From NCBI GenBank assembly GCA_022453515.1, contig JAJNNY010000151.1, positions 1-21,502 of the forward strand: DNA of 21,502 bases. The letters run 5' to 3'. This DNA is from Astrocystis sublimbata. Its lineage: Eukaryota; Ascomycota; Sordariomycetes; Xylariales; Xylariaceae. Both the position numbers and the translations under genes were made by a program. This document shows, piece by piece, positions 1-10,451 of this stretch (within the stretch, counting starts at the first letter, position 1; each line of letters begins with the position of its first letter). Under the pieces are notes generated by a model. It saw nothing but the letters and a program-made list of their open reading frames with translations. It made no database searches and was not told the DNA's origin.

Positions 1-131
1 TCTGATAACCGAATCACATTGTCCCGAAACGAAGCGCGGGCTCGGCTCAACGCTCAGCTCGGATGTTCAACATATGGCTGGCGTACCTTGTACATAATAT
101 TGAAAACATGCGCCTTGAACACATACCGTAT

Positions 132-164
132 GCCCAGCCTGTCGCCCAGCCTGTCGCCCAGCCT
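132..164. repeat. 12-bp tandem repeat, 2.75 copies
   Basis: The unit gcccagcctgtc occurs twice and is followed by a partial third copy. The same repeat lies at 11229-11261 in the right arm with no length change. Confidence 0.9.
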
Positions 165-229
165 TGCCCGACTAGGTCGCGAAGCGTCATGTGGGAGGTC
201 CATCACAATCCGGGGCCGAGCACCTGTCG

Positions 230-252
230 TTCGTTCGTTGTTCGTTCGTTCG
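230..252. repeat. TTCG microsatellite (left-arm allele)
   Basis: The left arm has two TTCG units, an interrupting TTG, then three TTCG units. The right arm has five uninterrupted units, so the left allele is 3 nt longer. This is the largest length difference between the arms. Confidence 0.9.
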
Positions 253-944
253 CTTCGATGACGGCTAGACCCCCGGCCTGCAGCAGTTTTGCGCCTTCGT
301 CGTACATACATATAACAATCGAGGCGCCTTGTCGTGCTGCCAGAAAACTAACAGTCAACCCCAGAGTCTGGGCGGAAACGCGGGGATTCCCACCCTATCT
401 ATCCTTACAGGGATTTGTAGCCTTGTTAGCTGTCCGAGCTGTCCAACTGTGGAAGTAAGGCCGTCGACCGTATATAGCCTCTACCCAGGATGCAGGCAAC
501 GAATCGTGCCTTGCCCCGGACCACCTATATAGTTGCGGAGATTGGGGCCGGCCTCGCAATTAGATATGAATACAATAAGTGCCGGGTCCGGCTGGTAGGA
601 GGAGATAGAGCAGATCCATGCAACCGCGTAATTGCAACCCGGCGCAGCGGAAAGTGTATTTTCCAGGCAAGCGGGTCTCGGTTATGGTGAGGAACCGCCG
701 TTAAGTCACCTCTCGCAGTACATGGGTGGTGTCTTCCGATAACGGATCTACACGGTAGAGGTTGTTTTTGGTAGCTAAGATAAGATGTTTTCGTCAATGT
801 CTGAGTTGGCGTGCTCAAATGCATTGCTCCTGTTTTTGGCTTTCGAATGTGATTGCCCGTACAACCATTGTGCATGCAAAACTCCCCAAACTCCAAACCA
901 GGCCGTATGCCATCCTTGTTGAACGCCGTTTAACCCTCTTTCGC

Positions 945-2131
945 TTATAGGTCCATGCTCATCAGATACATTTCGATGATCCTCATGAACTTCGCCACGA
1001 AAGCCTCGAGATGGAAAATCACCTTGGATCCGGTTCGCACCCTGTGCTCATAGAAGGCGGACCACTTGATTACGTCCCCTTTCAGATCATCGTCGATTTG
1101 GGGAATCAATTTGAATGTCAATGTCTTGAGGATTGTTGTGGGGGGTATGCAATGGGTGAGCAGGTCATAGAGCTTGGACCGAATGACGAGAATTTGTGCG
1201 GTGTATGCTGGTCCATCATTCCTTGGCAATTTGTGATATTAAAGCTTCCCAATCGGGGGAGGGATCGGGGTCGTGTCGGTCACTTTCTCACTACAAGCAT
1301 GTCAGCGCCACGAAATGATGCGTTCGGGTGTTGGTATCGGGACCTACTTCTGGGCATGGACGGCCTCGTACATCAACAAGGCTCGCCGCAAGTTTCGGCC
1401 GCTTTCCTCGGCAATTCTCTTGTGCAGGCCTTGCACTACTGGCCACCCTTCCCGCTTTGCCGAGTCGGCTAGCACGCCGGTGATCTCATCCACGGTGGGA
1501 GCGGCGACACGGACGAGGAGCGTACGACTTCGGATGGAGCGATGATGTTGGCGGTGCTGTTGGCAAGCAGAATCAGTCGTAAGTTGGGGCTGTATTTTTC
1601 CATGGTCCTCCTCAGGGCGGCCTGGGCATCTCGTGTGAGGTGGTCGGCCTCGTTGATGACGACGACTTTAAATTTCTGCTTGGCGGACTGGTCGACTTGC
1701 TGCGTCTGGGCGACCTCCTTGAGCAGGTCTTGGACGACGACACGATCGTAGTTGCCAACATCGGAAGGTGTGATTTCGAGGTGGTAGACCGAGGCGACGA
1801 TGTTGAACTCGAGCTTGCGATTGCTGCTGGTTTGGAAGACGCGCGCATCGATCTTGATCTTCTCCACACCGGGGCCATAGAGCTCTTTCAGTGTTGCGAC
1901 AATACGGGTCTTCTTGCCGGCACCCGAGGGTCCGTAGACGAGGAGATGAGGGAAGTCACCGCTTTGTGCCTACAAAGACGAGGCAGGTCAGGCACTGGGC
2001 CACGAGGTTGTCGATGGTCGTCGTTGACGGTCATGGAGCACATACCAATGAGCGAAGTCTGTCGGATAACTCTGAGTGATACGTCAGGGCATCCAGGCTC
2101 CGCGGCCGATGCTTGTCGACAATGAGGCCAT
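945..2131 (-). pseudogene. RFC5: Replication factor C subunit 5, frameshifted left-arm copy
   Basis: This is the mirror copy of the intact gene at 9260-10451. It keeps the same exon and intron boundaries but has five one-base losses. One is at codons 2-3 (near 2126), one is just before the SRT motif (near 1537), and three are in the last exon (near 1257, 1219 and 1201). The ATG is the complement of 2129-2131 and the stop is the complement of 945-947. As written it could not encode the clamp-loader subunit: the first frameshift immediately follows the start. All five losses shorten or alter small runs of bases. This is typical of long-read consensus errors, so it may be a mis-sequenced copy and not a decayed one. 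No substitutions separate it from the intact copy. Confidence 0.85.
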
Positions 2132-3887
2132 CTTCGAAGGATTAGACAATTGCGCAGTCCAAATCCAAATCCAGGTACGTGTGTACCTAGGTAATATGTG
2201 GCACAGTCTCTGTTTTTCCTGCTCCGTGTTGATTGTTGATTGTTGCTGGATGAAGTGGTGAAAACAGCTTCCAGTGTCAGACCCAGATACTACAGTAGAT
2301 GAACTGGACTAATTGTACTCCGTAGGCACCGGGCAGGCTAACTGACGGATGACTAGACGCGTAAATTGGTCGAGGAACGCGTTTGCGGGCCAGTGCCAAG
2401 ACAGACAAGATAAGACAGCCTTATTGAGGTTAGACAAACGTCTTCCATGTCTGCATTAATAATTAGTCACTAGCCCCACCCTCCCGGTCAGCCATCCGCC
2501 AGCCCACCGCCAGCCGGCGGTCACCTGTCGCATCTCAACCATCGCATCGGGTTCTTCATCGGTCGACCCGGACGGCATCGCCGGCTCGATATATCATGGA
2601 GGCATCCCTCGCCTTTTCGTGTGCCTGGACCTCCTATCTGGATGCTGGTTCGTGTCGGGCTCCCGAGATGTTCCATGTCGTGCAATGCTGATGATCAACA
2701 CTACCCATCGGGTACCAGGCACGCTGGAGGGCTCGATCTACATCTGGCCAGTACCGTCGAGGTAATCGGTAATAGATGGCACATTTCATGTTGTTTCAAC
2801 TGGGGCGACTATGTTACGTGGCGGTATCACTAGATTTGATGAGACGGGACAGTTATACAGCTGTACATCATGCAATCGGAGTTCTGGGCCGAGATCTTGG
2901 GCGAAGGCAACCATAATCATCATGATGATGATCAGCCGCCGCAGGATCTCTGCTCTTCCTGCAGGGCTTCTATTCCTAGACGCAGAATGCCAGAGCGCCT
3001 CTCAGCAGTTGTGGGATGCAGATGCATGCCCGAGACTGGACGAGCAGGCTGAACTCTGGACCTGGACCTAGGGGTTTAGCACAAGTTTCAATGTGGCACT
3101 TTCTGGGTATTGGGTCTTTTGCGATAGACATGCATGAGGCGCTGGTGGCAGTCGAGGCAGTGGCACAGCACACCTGCAGGCTTGACGGGCATTGTGCCGC
3201 AGTGGCAGCAGGCCGCTAGCCAGCCCCGAACCTTCCAAAAGCCCGCCCCGAAGCCCCCACATCCTACGGGAGTGTTTCAGGGCTCTGGTTTGTGCTGGGG
3301 GGATCCTGCTTGGGAGGCTAGAGGTTGAGGGGAGCACCATCCATCTTCGCCGGCCCACCCCCCCACTTGAGCGCTGTGAAGGTGGGCGAGAAGGGTGAGA
3401 AGGAGGGCAGCCTCGACCATTCTACGCTACGAGCGCCTACCCACTGGGGGCGACGAGTGACCTACCTGCCTAGGCGCTTGATGCTTGATGCAGGTCCCTA
3501 TGGTGGATGGACACTGGACAGCAGCAGGTCGTTGTTGGTGCGACAAACAATTGGCGATAGTTGGCTGCGCTGGCTTGCTTCCCTTCTTGCCCCTTTGACC
3601 TCTCGCCTGCCTGACCTGTCTGTGCCTGCGGAGAAAGGTACATAGATAGGTGGCCCTGGAGGTAGACTTTTATATACCCTTCCAAGCCCGTCTCCGTCTC
3701 GTCCACCGCCTTTTTCTAGCTCGATTCAAACCAATCGACCAACAAACAACCAACAACCAACCCCAAGCCGATACTAGTAGTAGTAGCAACTTCCCATCAA
3801 ACCCCTCGTGCGGCCAGCTTGTGCTGCCAAGGTTGTTCATTGCCATCCCTCTGCCTCTGGGCTGATCTGCCTTTGCAAACCGCCAGG
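2132..3887. other. Left-arm spacer between RFC5 and the aminotransferase
   Basis: The two genes diverge from this 1.76-kb region, so it should hold both promoters. It includes a TACCTAGGTA motif (2184-2193) close to the RFC5 start and a TATA-like element (3671-3676) before the aminotransferase. A C/A-rich and pyrimidine-rich leader (about 3680-3885) looks like a fungal 5' UTR. Short open frames are present, including a cysteine-rich one on the minus strand (3088-3207), but none is supported as a gene. Confidence 0.55.
3671..3676 (+). promoter_or_regulatory. TATA-like element upstream of the aminotransferase
   Basis: TATATA lies about 210 nt before the proposed ATG at 3888 and is followed by a CT-rich tract and then a CAA-rich leader. 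This is the common layout of a fungal core promoter and 5' UTR. The mirror copy is at 7709-7714. On the opposite strand it reads TATATAAAA, so direction cannot be fixed from the motif alone. Confidence 0.4.
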
Positions 3888-5706
3888 ATGTTTGGCAACC
3901 GCAAGTTTTCCATGTAAGTCGGCCGGCTCATATTTCTCTGCATCCTATCGTCGTCACTGCTCTCTGTTCCAGACGGCCCGCAGCAGATCAACGCTCGACA
4001 GGAATGATTCCCGCGTATATGCTGACATCGTCACCAAGGACAAGAACACTGGTGTCCCCAGGAGAAGATTCAGTATCGGCGACCCAAGCGCAAACGGTAT
4101 GTTTTGGAGTTTTTATAGTTCACCCGAGTCTTGCATATTCACCACGAGCATCATGCGTCCTTGTCAGACATCGATGCATATGGCGAACACGCCAAGAAAT
4201 ATGTACCTCTTCGCTGTTGGTTCGCCGTTGGAAAAACCACAAGCCAGCATGCCACACCCTCCAACCCACTAAGATGACGCACTCTGTATCCAACCAGCCT
4301 TGGCTCTTGGCATTCGTATAACTTCGATGGCATCAACACCATACATACCCCCACCACCTCTACCCAATGTGGCTGGCTGGCTGCTTCCCGCTTTTCAACT
4401 GCCTCGAGATATGCTGACCTCGTCCCCTCGCAGAGACGAGCTCGAAAATCCACAGACAGTTCCGTGCATCGAACCCCGGACACCTCCCGCATGCCGGTCT
4501 CGATCCGACCCGTGCATCGACCGGTGTCGTGTGGTGCACCGAGCGTGCTGCTGAACATGGCTTCCTCGAGGAGCCTGAGAAGTGGGCCAATCTAGGCCAG
4601 GGTGCGCCCGAGGTCGACGATGAGATCGAAGGCTCCTTCCCACGACCGACCACAATCGACGTCTCCATTGCCAACAGAGAATATGGCCCTACCGCCGGCA
4701 TCAAGCCTCTCCGTGCCGCCGTCGCCAGGATGTACAACGAGATGCATCGCCAGGGCAAGGACAGCCAGTATTCGTGGGAAAACGTAGCCATCGTGCCCGG
4801 TGGTCGAGCTGGCTTGATCCGTATCGCTGCCGTCCTGAACAACGCCTACGTCGGCTTCTTTATCCCCGACTACACGGCATACAACGAGATGATGTCGCTG
4901 TTCAAGAACGTGAGTATCCACCCGTCACCCAGCACATGCGCGCCTTCTTACTCAAACAACTTAGTTTGCTGCCATTCCCACCCCTCTTTCGGAAGAGGAC
5001 GGCTACCATATCCATCCCGATGTCATTGCCCACGAGATTGCTCGTGGTACTTCAGTCATTCTGACCTCGAACCCCCGCAACCCTACCGGCCGTGTTGTTG
5101 CCAACCCCGAGCTTGCTGAGATCCAGGATATCTGCCGTGGACGTGCGACTCTGATCAGCGACGAGTTCTACGCTGGTTACAACTACACAAGCGACTGTGA
5201 TGGCACTGTCATCTCCGCCGCTGACAACATCGAGGATGTGGACGAGGACGATGTTCTTATCATCGATGGTCTGACGAAGCGATTCCGTCTACCCGGATGG
5301 CGAGTTGCCTGGATCCTTGGACCCAAGGAATTCATCAAGGCGTGAGTGACAGCCGGTTCATTACCCCGAGGAGATGTCCGCAGCGTGACTGACACTCCCT
5401 CGCTTCCCAGTATCGGCTCTTGTGGTTCGTACCTTGACGGTGGAGCCAACGCCCCTTTCCAGGAGGCCGCTGTTCCCATGCTCGAGCCCTCGCTCGTCCG
5501 CAAGGAGATGCAAGCTCTTCAGCGCCACTTCCGCGTGAGTGCAATGCCCGAATCATTTGCACCCAACACTCAATCACTGACCAGACTCATCGCAACAGGA
5601 CAAGCGTGACTACGTAGTTAAACGCCTGCGTGCCATGGGATTCGTCATCAAGTACGTGCCAGACAGCACCTTCTACCTATGGCTGAACCTCGAGGGTCTG
5701 CCATAG
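3888..5706 (+). CDS. ACC-synthase-like class I/II PLP aminotransferase, 3' end lost at the fold
   Basis: This is a fold-type I PLP enzyme of the fungal ACC-synthase-like (class I/II aminotransferase) group; its substrate is unknown. The well-supported part starts near 4436 after an acceptor AG. Exons are about 4436-4909, 4965-5341, 5411-5534 and 5599 onward, all joining in frame with GT...AG introns. Visible motifs are REYGPTAG, NPRNPTG (5070-5090, PLP ring contact), DEFYAGYNY (5160-5186), the Schiff-base lysine (5277-5279) and the phosphate-binding arginine eight residues later in LPGWRVAW. The 5' model (ATG 3888, intron 3914-3972) is tentative, because upstream segments lie in different frames. 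The frame crosses the hinge and stops at TAG 5704-5706. The C-terminal domain, which would hold the carboxylate-binding arginine, is missing, so this copy should be inactive. Confidence 0.8.
5681..5702. other. Fold point (hinge) of the palindrome
   Basis: The hinge is a GGC/GCC pair (5681-5683 and 5700-5702) around a 16-nt spacer, tgaacctcgagggtct (5684-5699). The spacer contains the perfect 8-bp palindrome cctcgagg (5688-5695). Within the spacer only two symmetric pairs mismatch (5684/5699 and 5687/5696). The spacer continues the aminotransferase reading frame (Asn-Leu-Glu-Gly-Leu), so it is native gene sequence. The layout is what one expects if a 3' end finishing in GCC folded back onto the upstream GGC and was extended. 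Confidence 0.85.
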
Positions 5707-7497
5707 GTAGAAGGTGCTGTCTGGCACGTACTGATGACGAATCCCATGGCACGCAGGCGTTTAACTACGTAGTCACGCTTGTCCTGTTGCGATGAGTCTG
5801 GTCAGTGATTGAGTGTTGGGTGCAAATGATCGGGCATTGCACTCACGCGGAAGTGGCGCTGAAGAGCTTGCATCTCCTTGCGGACGAGCGAGGGCTCGAG
5901 CATGGGAACAGCGGCCTCCTGGAAAGGGGCGTTGGCTCCACCGTCAAGGTACGAACCACAAGAGCGATACTGGGAAGCGAGGGAGTGTCAGTCACGCTGC
6001 GGACATCTCCTCGGGGTAATGAACCGGCTGTCACTCACGCTTGATGAATTCCTTGGGTCCAAGGATCCAGGCAACTCGCCATCCGGTAGACGGAATCGCT
6101 TCGTCAGACCATCGATGATAAGAACATCGTCCTCGTCCACATCCTCGATGTTGTCAGCGGCGGAGATGACAGTGCCATCACAGTCGCTTGTGTAGTTGTA
6201 ACCAGCGTAGAACTCGTCGCTGATCAGAGTCGCACGTCCACGGCAGATATCCTGGATCTCAGCAAGCTCGGGGTTGGCAACAACACGGCCGGTAGGGTTG
6301 CGGGGGTTCGAGGTCAGAATGACTGAAGTACCAACGAGCAATCTCGTGGGCAATGACATCGGGATGGATATGGTAGCCGTCCTCTTCCGAAAGAGGGGTG
6401 GGAATGGCAGCAAACTAAGTTGTTTGAGTAAGAAGGGCGCGCATGTGCTGGGTGACGGGTGGATACTCACGTTCTTGAACAGCGACATCATCTCGTTGTA
6501 TGCCGTGTAGTCGGGGATAAAGAAGCCGACGTAGGCGTTGTTCAGGACGGCAGCGATACGGATCAAGCCAGCTCGACCACCGGGCACGATGGCTACGTTT
6601 TCCCACGAATACTGGCTGTCCTTGCCCTGGCGATGCATCTCGTTGTACATCCTGGCGACGGCGGCACGGAGAGGCTTGATGCCGGCGGTAGGGCCATATT
6701 CTCTGTTGGCAATGGAGACGTCGATTGTGGTCGGTCGTGGGAAGGAGCCTTCGATCTCATCGTCGACCTCGGGCGCACCCTGGCCTAGATTGGCCCACTT
6801 CTCAGGCTCCTCGAGGAAGCCATGTTCAGCAGCACGCTCGGTGCACCACACGACACCGGTCGATGCACGGGTCGGATCGAGACCGGCATGCGGGAGGTGT
6901 CCGGGGTTCGATGCACGGAACTGTCTGTGGATTTTCGAGCTCGTCTCTGCGAGGGGACGAGGTCAGCATATCTCGAGGCAGTTGAAAAGCGGGAAGCAGC
7001 CAGCCAGCCACATTGGGTAGAGGTGGTGGGTGGTATGTATGGTGTTGATGCCATCGAAGTTATACGAATGCCAAGAGCCAAGGCTGGTTGGATACAGATG
7101 TGCGTCATCTTAGTAGGGTGTGGAGGGTGTGGCATGCTGGCTTGTGGTTTTTCCAACGGCGAACCAACAGCGAAGAGGTACATATTTCTTGGCGTGTTCG
7201 CCATATGCATCGATGTCTGACAAGGACGCATGATGCTCGTGGTGAATATGCAAGACTCGGGTGAACTATAAAAACTCCAAAACATACCGTTTGCGCTTGG
7301 GTCGCCGATACTGAATCTTCTCCTGGGGACACCAGTGTTCTTGTTCCTTGGTGACGATGTCAGCATATACGCGGGAATCATTCCTGTCGAGCGTTGATCT
7401 GCTGCGGGCCGTCTGGAACAGAGAGCAGTGACGACGATAGGATGCAGAGAAATATGAGCCGGCCGACTTACATGGAAAACTTGCGGTTGCCAAACAT
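5692..7497 (-). pseudogene. Aminotransferase mirror copy, truncated and frameshifted
   Basis: This is the right-arm copy of the plus-strand gene at 3888-5706, running convergently into the same fold. The exon corresponding to 4436-4909 (here 6944-6471) is clean. Toward the fold it has an extra base near 6333 (just before the NPRNPTG stretch) and losses near 6085 (which break the LPGWR motif after the PLP lysine), 6040, 5965 and 5731. A further loss near 5830 is intronic. It lacks the same C-terminal part as the left copy. Neither arm therefore holds a complete aminotransferase gene, and the remainder of the true gene is not in this window. Confidence 0.8.
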
Positions 7498-9259
7498 CCT
7501 GGCGGTTTGCAAAGGCAGATCAGCCCAGAGGCAGAGGGATGGCAATGAACAACCTTGGCAGCACAAGCTGGCCGCACGAGGGGTTTGATGGGAAGTTGCT
7601 ACTACTACTAGTATCGGCTTGGGGTTGGTTGTTGGTTGTTTGTTGGTCGATTGGTTTGAATCGAGCTAGAAAAAGGCGGTGGACGAGACGGAGACGGGCT
7701 TGGAAGGGTATATAAAAGTCTACCTCCAGGGCCACCTATCTATGTACCTTTCTCCGCCAGGCACAGACAGGTCAGGCAGGCGAGAGGTCAAAGGGGCAAG
7801 AAGGGAAGCAAGCCAGCGCAGCCAACTATCGCCAATTGTTTGTCGCACCAACAACGACCTGCTGCTGTCCAGTGTCCATCCACCATAGGGACCTGCATCA
7901 AGCATCAAGCGCCTAGGCAGGTAGGTCACTCGTCGCCCCCAGTTGGGTAGGCGCTCGTAGCGTAGAATGGTCGAGGCTGCCCTCCTTCTCACCCTTCTCG
8001 CCCACCTTCACAGCGCTCAAGTGGGGGGTGGGCCGGCGAAGATGGATGGTGCTCCCCTCAACCTCTCGCCTCCCAAGCAGGATCCCCCCAGCACAAACCA
8101 GAGCCCTGAAACACTCCCGTAGGATGTGGGGGCTTCGGGGCGGGCTTCTTGGAAGGTTCGGGGCTGGCTAGCGGCCTGCTGCCACTGCGGCACAATGCCC
8201 GTCAAGCCTGCAGGTGTGCTGTGCCACTGCCTCGACTGCCACCAGCGCCTCATGCATGTCTATCGCAAAAGACCCAATACCCAGAAAGTGCCACATTGAA
8301 ACTTGTGGCTAAACCCCTAGGTCCAGGTCCAGAGTTCAGCCTGCTCGTCCAGTCTCGGGCATGCATCTGCATCCCACAACTGCTGAGAGGCGCTCTGGCA
8401 TTCTGCGTCTAGGAATAGAAGCCCTGCAGGAAGAGCAGAGATCCTGCGGCGGCTGATCATCATCATGATGATTATGGTTGCCTTCGCCCAAGATCTCGGC
8501 CCAGAACTCCGATTGCATGATGTACAGCTGTATAACTGTCCCGTCTCATCAAATCTAGTGATACCGCCACGTAACATAGTCGCCCCAGTTGAAACAACAT
8601 GAAATGTGCCATCTATTACCGATTACCTCGACGGTACTGGCCAGATGTAGATCGAGCCCTCCAGCGTGCCTGGTACCCGATGGGTAGTGTTGATCATCAG
8701 CATTGCACGACATGGAACATCTCGGGAGCCCGACACGAACCAGCCATCCAGATAGGAGGTCCAGGCACACGAAAAGGCGAGGGATGCCTCCATGATATAT
8801 CGAGCCGGCGATGCCGTCCGGGTCGACCCGATGAAGAACCCGATGCGATGGTTGAGATGCGACAGGTGACCGCCGGCTGGCGGGTGGGCTGGCGGATGGC
8901 TGACCGGGAGGGTGGGGCTAGTGACTAATTATTAATGCAGACATGGAAGACGTTTGTCTAACCTCAATAAGGCTGTCTTATCTTGTCTGTCTTGGCACTG
9001 GCCCGCAAACGCGTTCCTCGACCAATTTACGCGTCTAGTCATCCGTCAGTTAGCCTGCCCGGTGCCTACGGAGTACAATTAGTCCAGTTCATCTACTGTA
9101 GTATCTGGGTCTGACACTGGAAGCTGTTTTCACCACTTCATCCAGCAACAATCAACAATCAACACGGAGCAGGAAAAACAGAGACTGTGCCACATATTAC
9201 CTAGGTACACACGTACCTGGATTTGGATTTGGACTGCGCAATTGTCTAATCCTTCGAAG
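7498..9259. other. Right-arm spacer between the aminotransferase and RFC5
   Basis: This is the mirror of 2132-3887. It holds the TATA-like element (7709-7714), the presumed divergent promoters, and a TACCTAGGTA motif (9198-9207) about 52 nt before the RFC5 ATG. A plus-strand cysteine-rich open stretch (8180-8299) is the only coding-like signal, and I do not call it a gene. Nothing else is supported. Confidence 0.55.
9198..9207. promoter_or_regulatory. TACCTAGGTA motif upstream of RFC5
   Basis: This 10-bp palindrome lies 52 nt before the ATG. Exact copies recur at 2184 (mirror), 11560, 16224 and 18766, all intergenic. A regulatory role is only a possibility; it may be a dispersed intergenic motif. 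Confidence 0.3.
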
Positions 9260-10451
9260 ATGGCCCTCATTGTCGACAAGCATCGGCCGCGGAGCCTGGA
9301 TGCCCTGACGTATCACTCAGAGTTATCCGACAGACTTCGCTCATTGGTATGTGCTCCATGACCGTCAACGACGACCATCGACAACCTCGTGGCCCAGTGC
9401 CTGACCTGCCTCGTCTTTGTAGGCACAAAGCGGTGACTTCCCTCATCTCCTCGTCTACGGACCCTCGGGTGCCGGCAAGAAGACCCGTATTGTCGCAACA
9501 CTGAAAGAGCTCTATGGCCCCGGTGTGGAGAAGATCAAGATCGATGCGCGCGTCTTCCAAACCAGCAGCAATCGCAAGCTCGAGTTCAACATCGTCGCCT
9601 CGGTCTACCACCTCGAAATCACACCTTCCGATGTTGGCAACTACGATCGTGTCGTCGTCCAAGACCTGCTCAAGGAGGTCGCCCAGACGCAGCAAGTCGA
9701 CCAGTCCGCCAAGCAGAAATTTAAAGTCGTCGTCATCAACGAGGCCGACCACCTCACACGAGATGCCCAGGCCGCCCTGAGGAGGACCATGGAAAAATAC
9801 AGCCCCAACTTACGACTGATTCTGCTTGCCAACAGCACCGCCAACATCATCGCTCCCATCCGAAGTCGTACGCTCCTCGTCCGTGTCGCCGCTCCCACCG
9901 TGGATGAGATCACCGGCGTGCTAGCCGACTCGGCAAAGCGGGAAGGGTGGCCAGTAGTGCAAGGCCTGCACAAGAGAATTGCCGAGGAAAGCGGCCGAAA
10001 CTTGCGGCGAGCCTTGTTGATGTACGAGGCCGTCCATGCCCAGAAGTAGGTCCCGATACCAACACCCGAACGCATCATTTCGTGGCGCTGACATGCTTGT
10101 AGTGAGAAAGTGACCGACACGACCCCGATCCCTCCCCCCGATTGGGAAGCTTTAATATCACAAATTGCCAAGGATATGATGGACCAGCATACACCCGCAC
10201 AAATTCTCGTCATTCGGTCCAAGCTCTATGACCTGCTCACCCATTGCATACCCCCCACAACAATCCTCAAGACATTGACATTCAAATTGATTCCCCAAAT
10301 CGACGATGATCTGAAAGGGGACGTAATCAAGTGGTCCGCCTTCTATGAGCACAGGGTGCGAACCGGATCCAAGGTGATTTTCCATCTCGAGGCTTTCGTG
10401 GCGAAGTTCATGAGGATCATCGAAATGTATCTGATGAGCATGGACCTATAA
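9260..10451 (+). CDS. RFC5: Replication factor C subunit 5 (clamp-loader small subunit), intact
   Basis: This is a subunit of the RFC complex that loads the PCNA sliding clamp at primer-template junctions in the nucleus; Rfc5 also serves in the alternative Rad24, Ctf18 and Elg1 loaders. Three exons (9260-9346, 9423-10045, 10103-10451) encode 352 residues, close to the usual family length. The introns are 76 and 57 nt. The N-terminus MALIVDKHRPRSLD is characteristic. Walker A is GPSGAGKKT (residues 42-50). The Walker B position reads NEAD (135-138) in place of DEAD, as expected for the Rfc5/human RFC3 branch, which is not the main ATPase. The block AALRRTMEKY follows, and the SRC arginine-finger motif appears as SRT (177-179). 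The start has no competing upstream ATG in frame. A frameshifted mirror copy lies at 945-2131. Confidence 0.95.

Larger units (their letters stand above)
1..944. other. Intergenic stretch downstream of the left RFC5 copy
   Basis: This is the left-arm copy of 10452-11392. Several short open frames exist on both strands, but none has a recognisable product, introns or a convincing start. It contains a 12-bp tandem repeat (132-164) and a TTCG tetranucleotide repeat (230-252). I see no RNA gene. Confidence 0.6.
1..5691 (+). repeat. Left arm of the palindrome
   Basis: This arm holds, in order, intergenic DNA, an RFC5 copy on the minus strand (frameshifted) and an aminotransferase copy on the plus strand that runs into the fold. 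Relative to the right arm it lacks single bases near 1201, 1219, 1257, 1537, 2126, 2507, 2561, 2643, 3080, 3238, 3443, 3628, 4040, 4265 (two), 4282, 4348, 4943 and 5045. The last is more likely an extra base in the right arm, because the left reading keeps the aminotransferase frame. Bases 1-1190 match the right arm exactly except for the TTCG repeat. Confidence 0.95.

Noticed and set aside
2590..2775. Open frame reading MEASLAFSCAW in the spacer (right-arm mirror near 8630-8795)
   Set aside because: It is open and begins with ATG in the right-arm version, but it is under 60 codons, unlike any family I know, and has an equally long open frame on the opposite strand.
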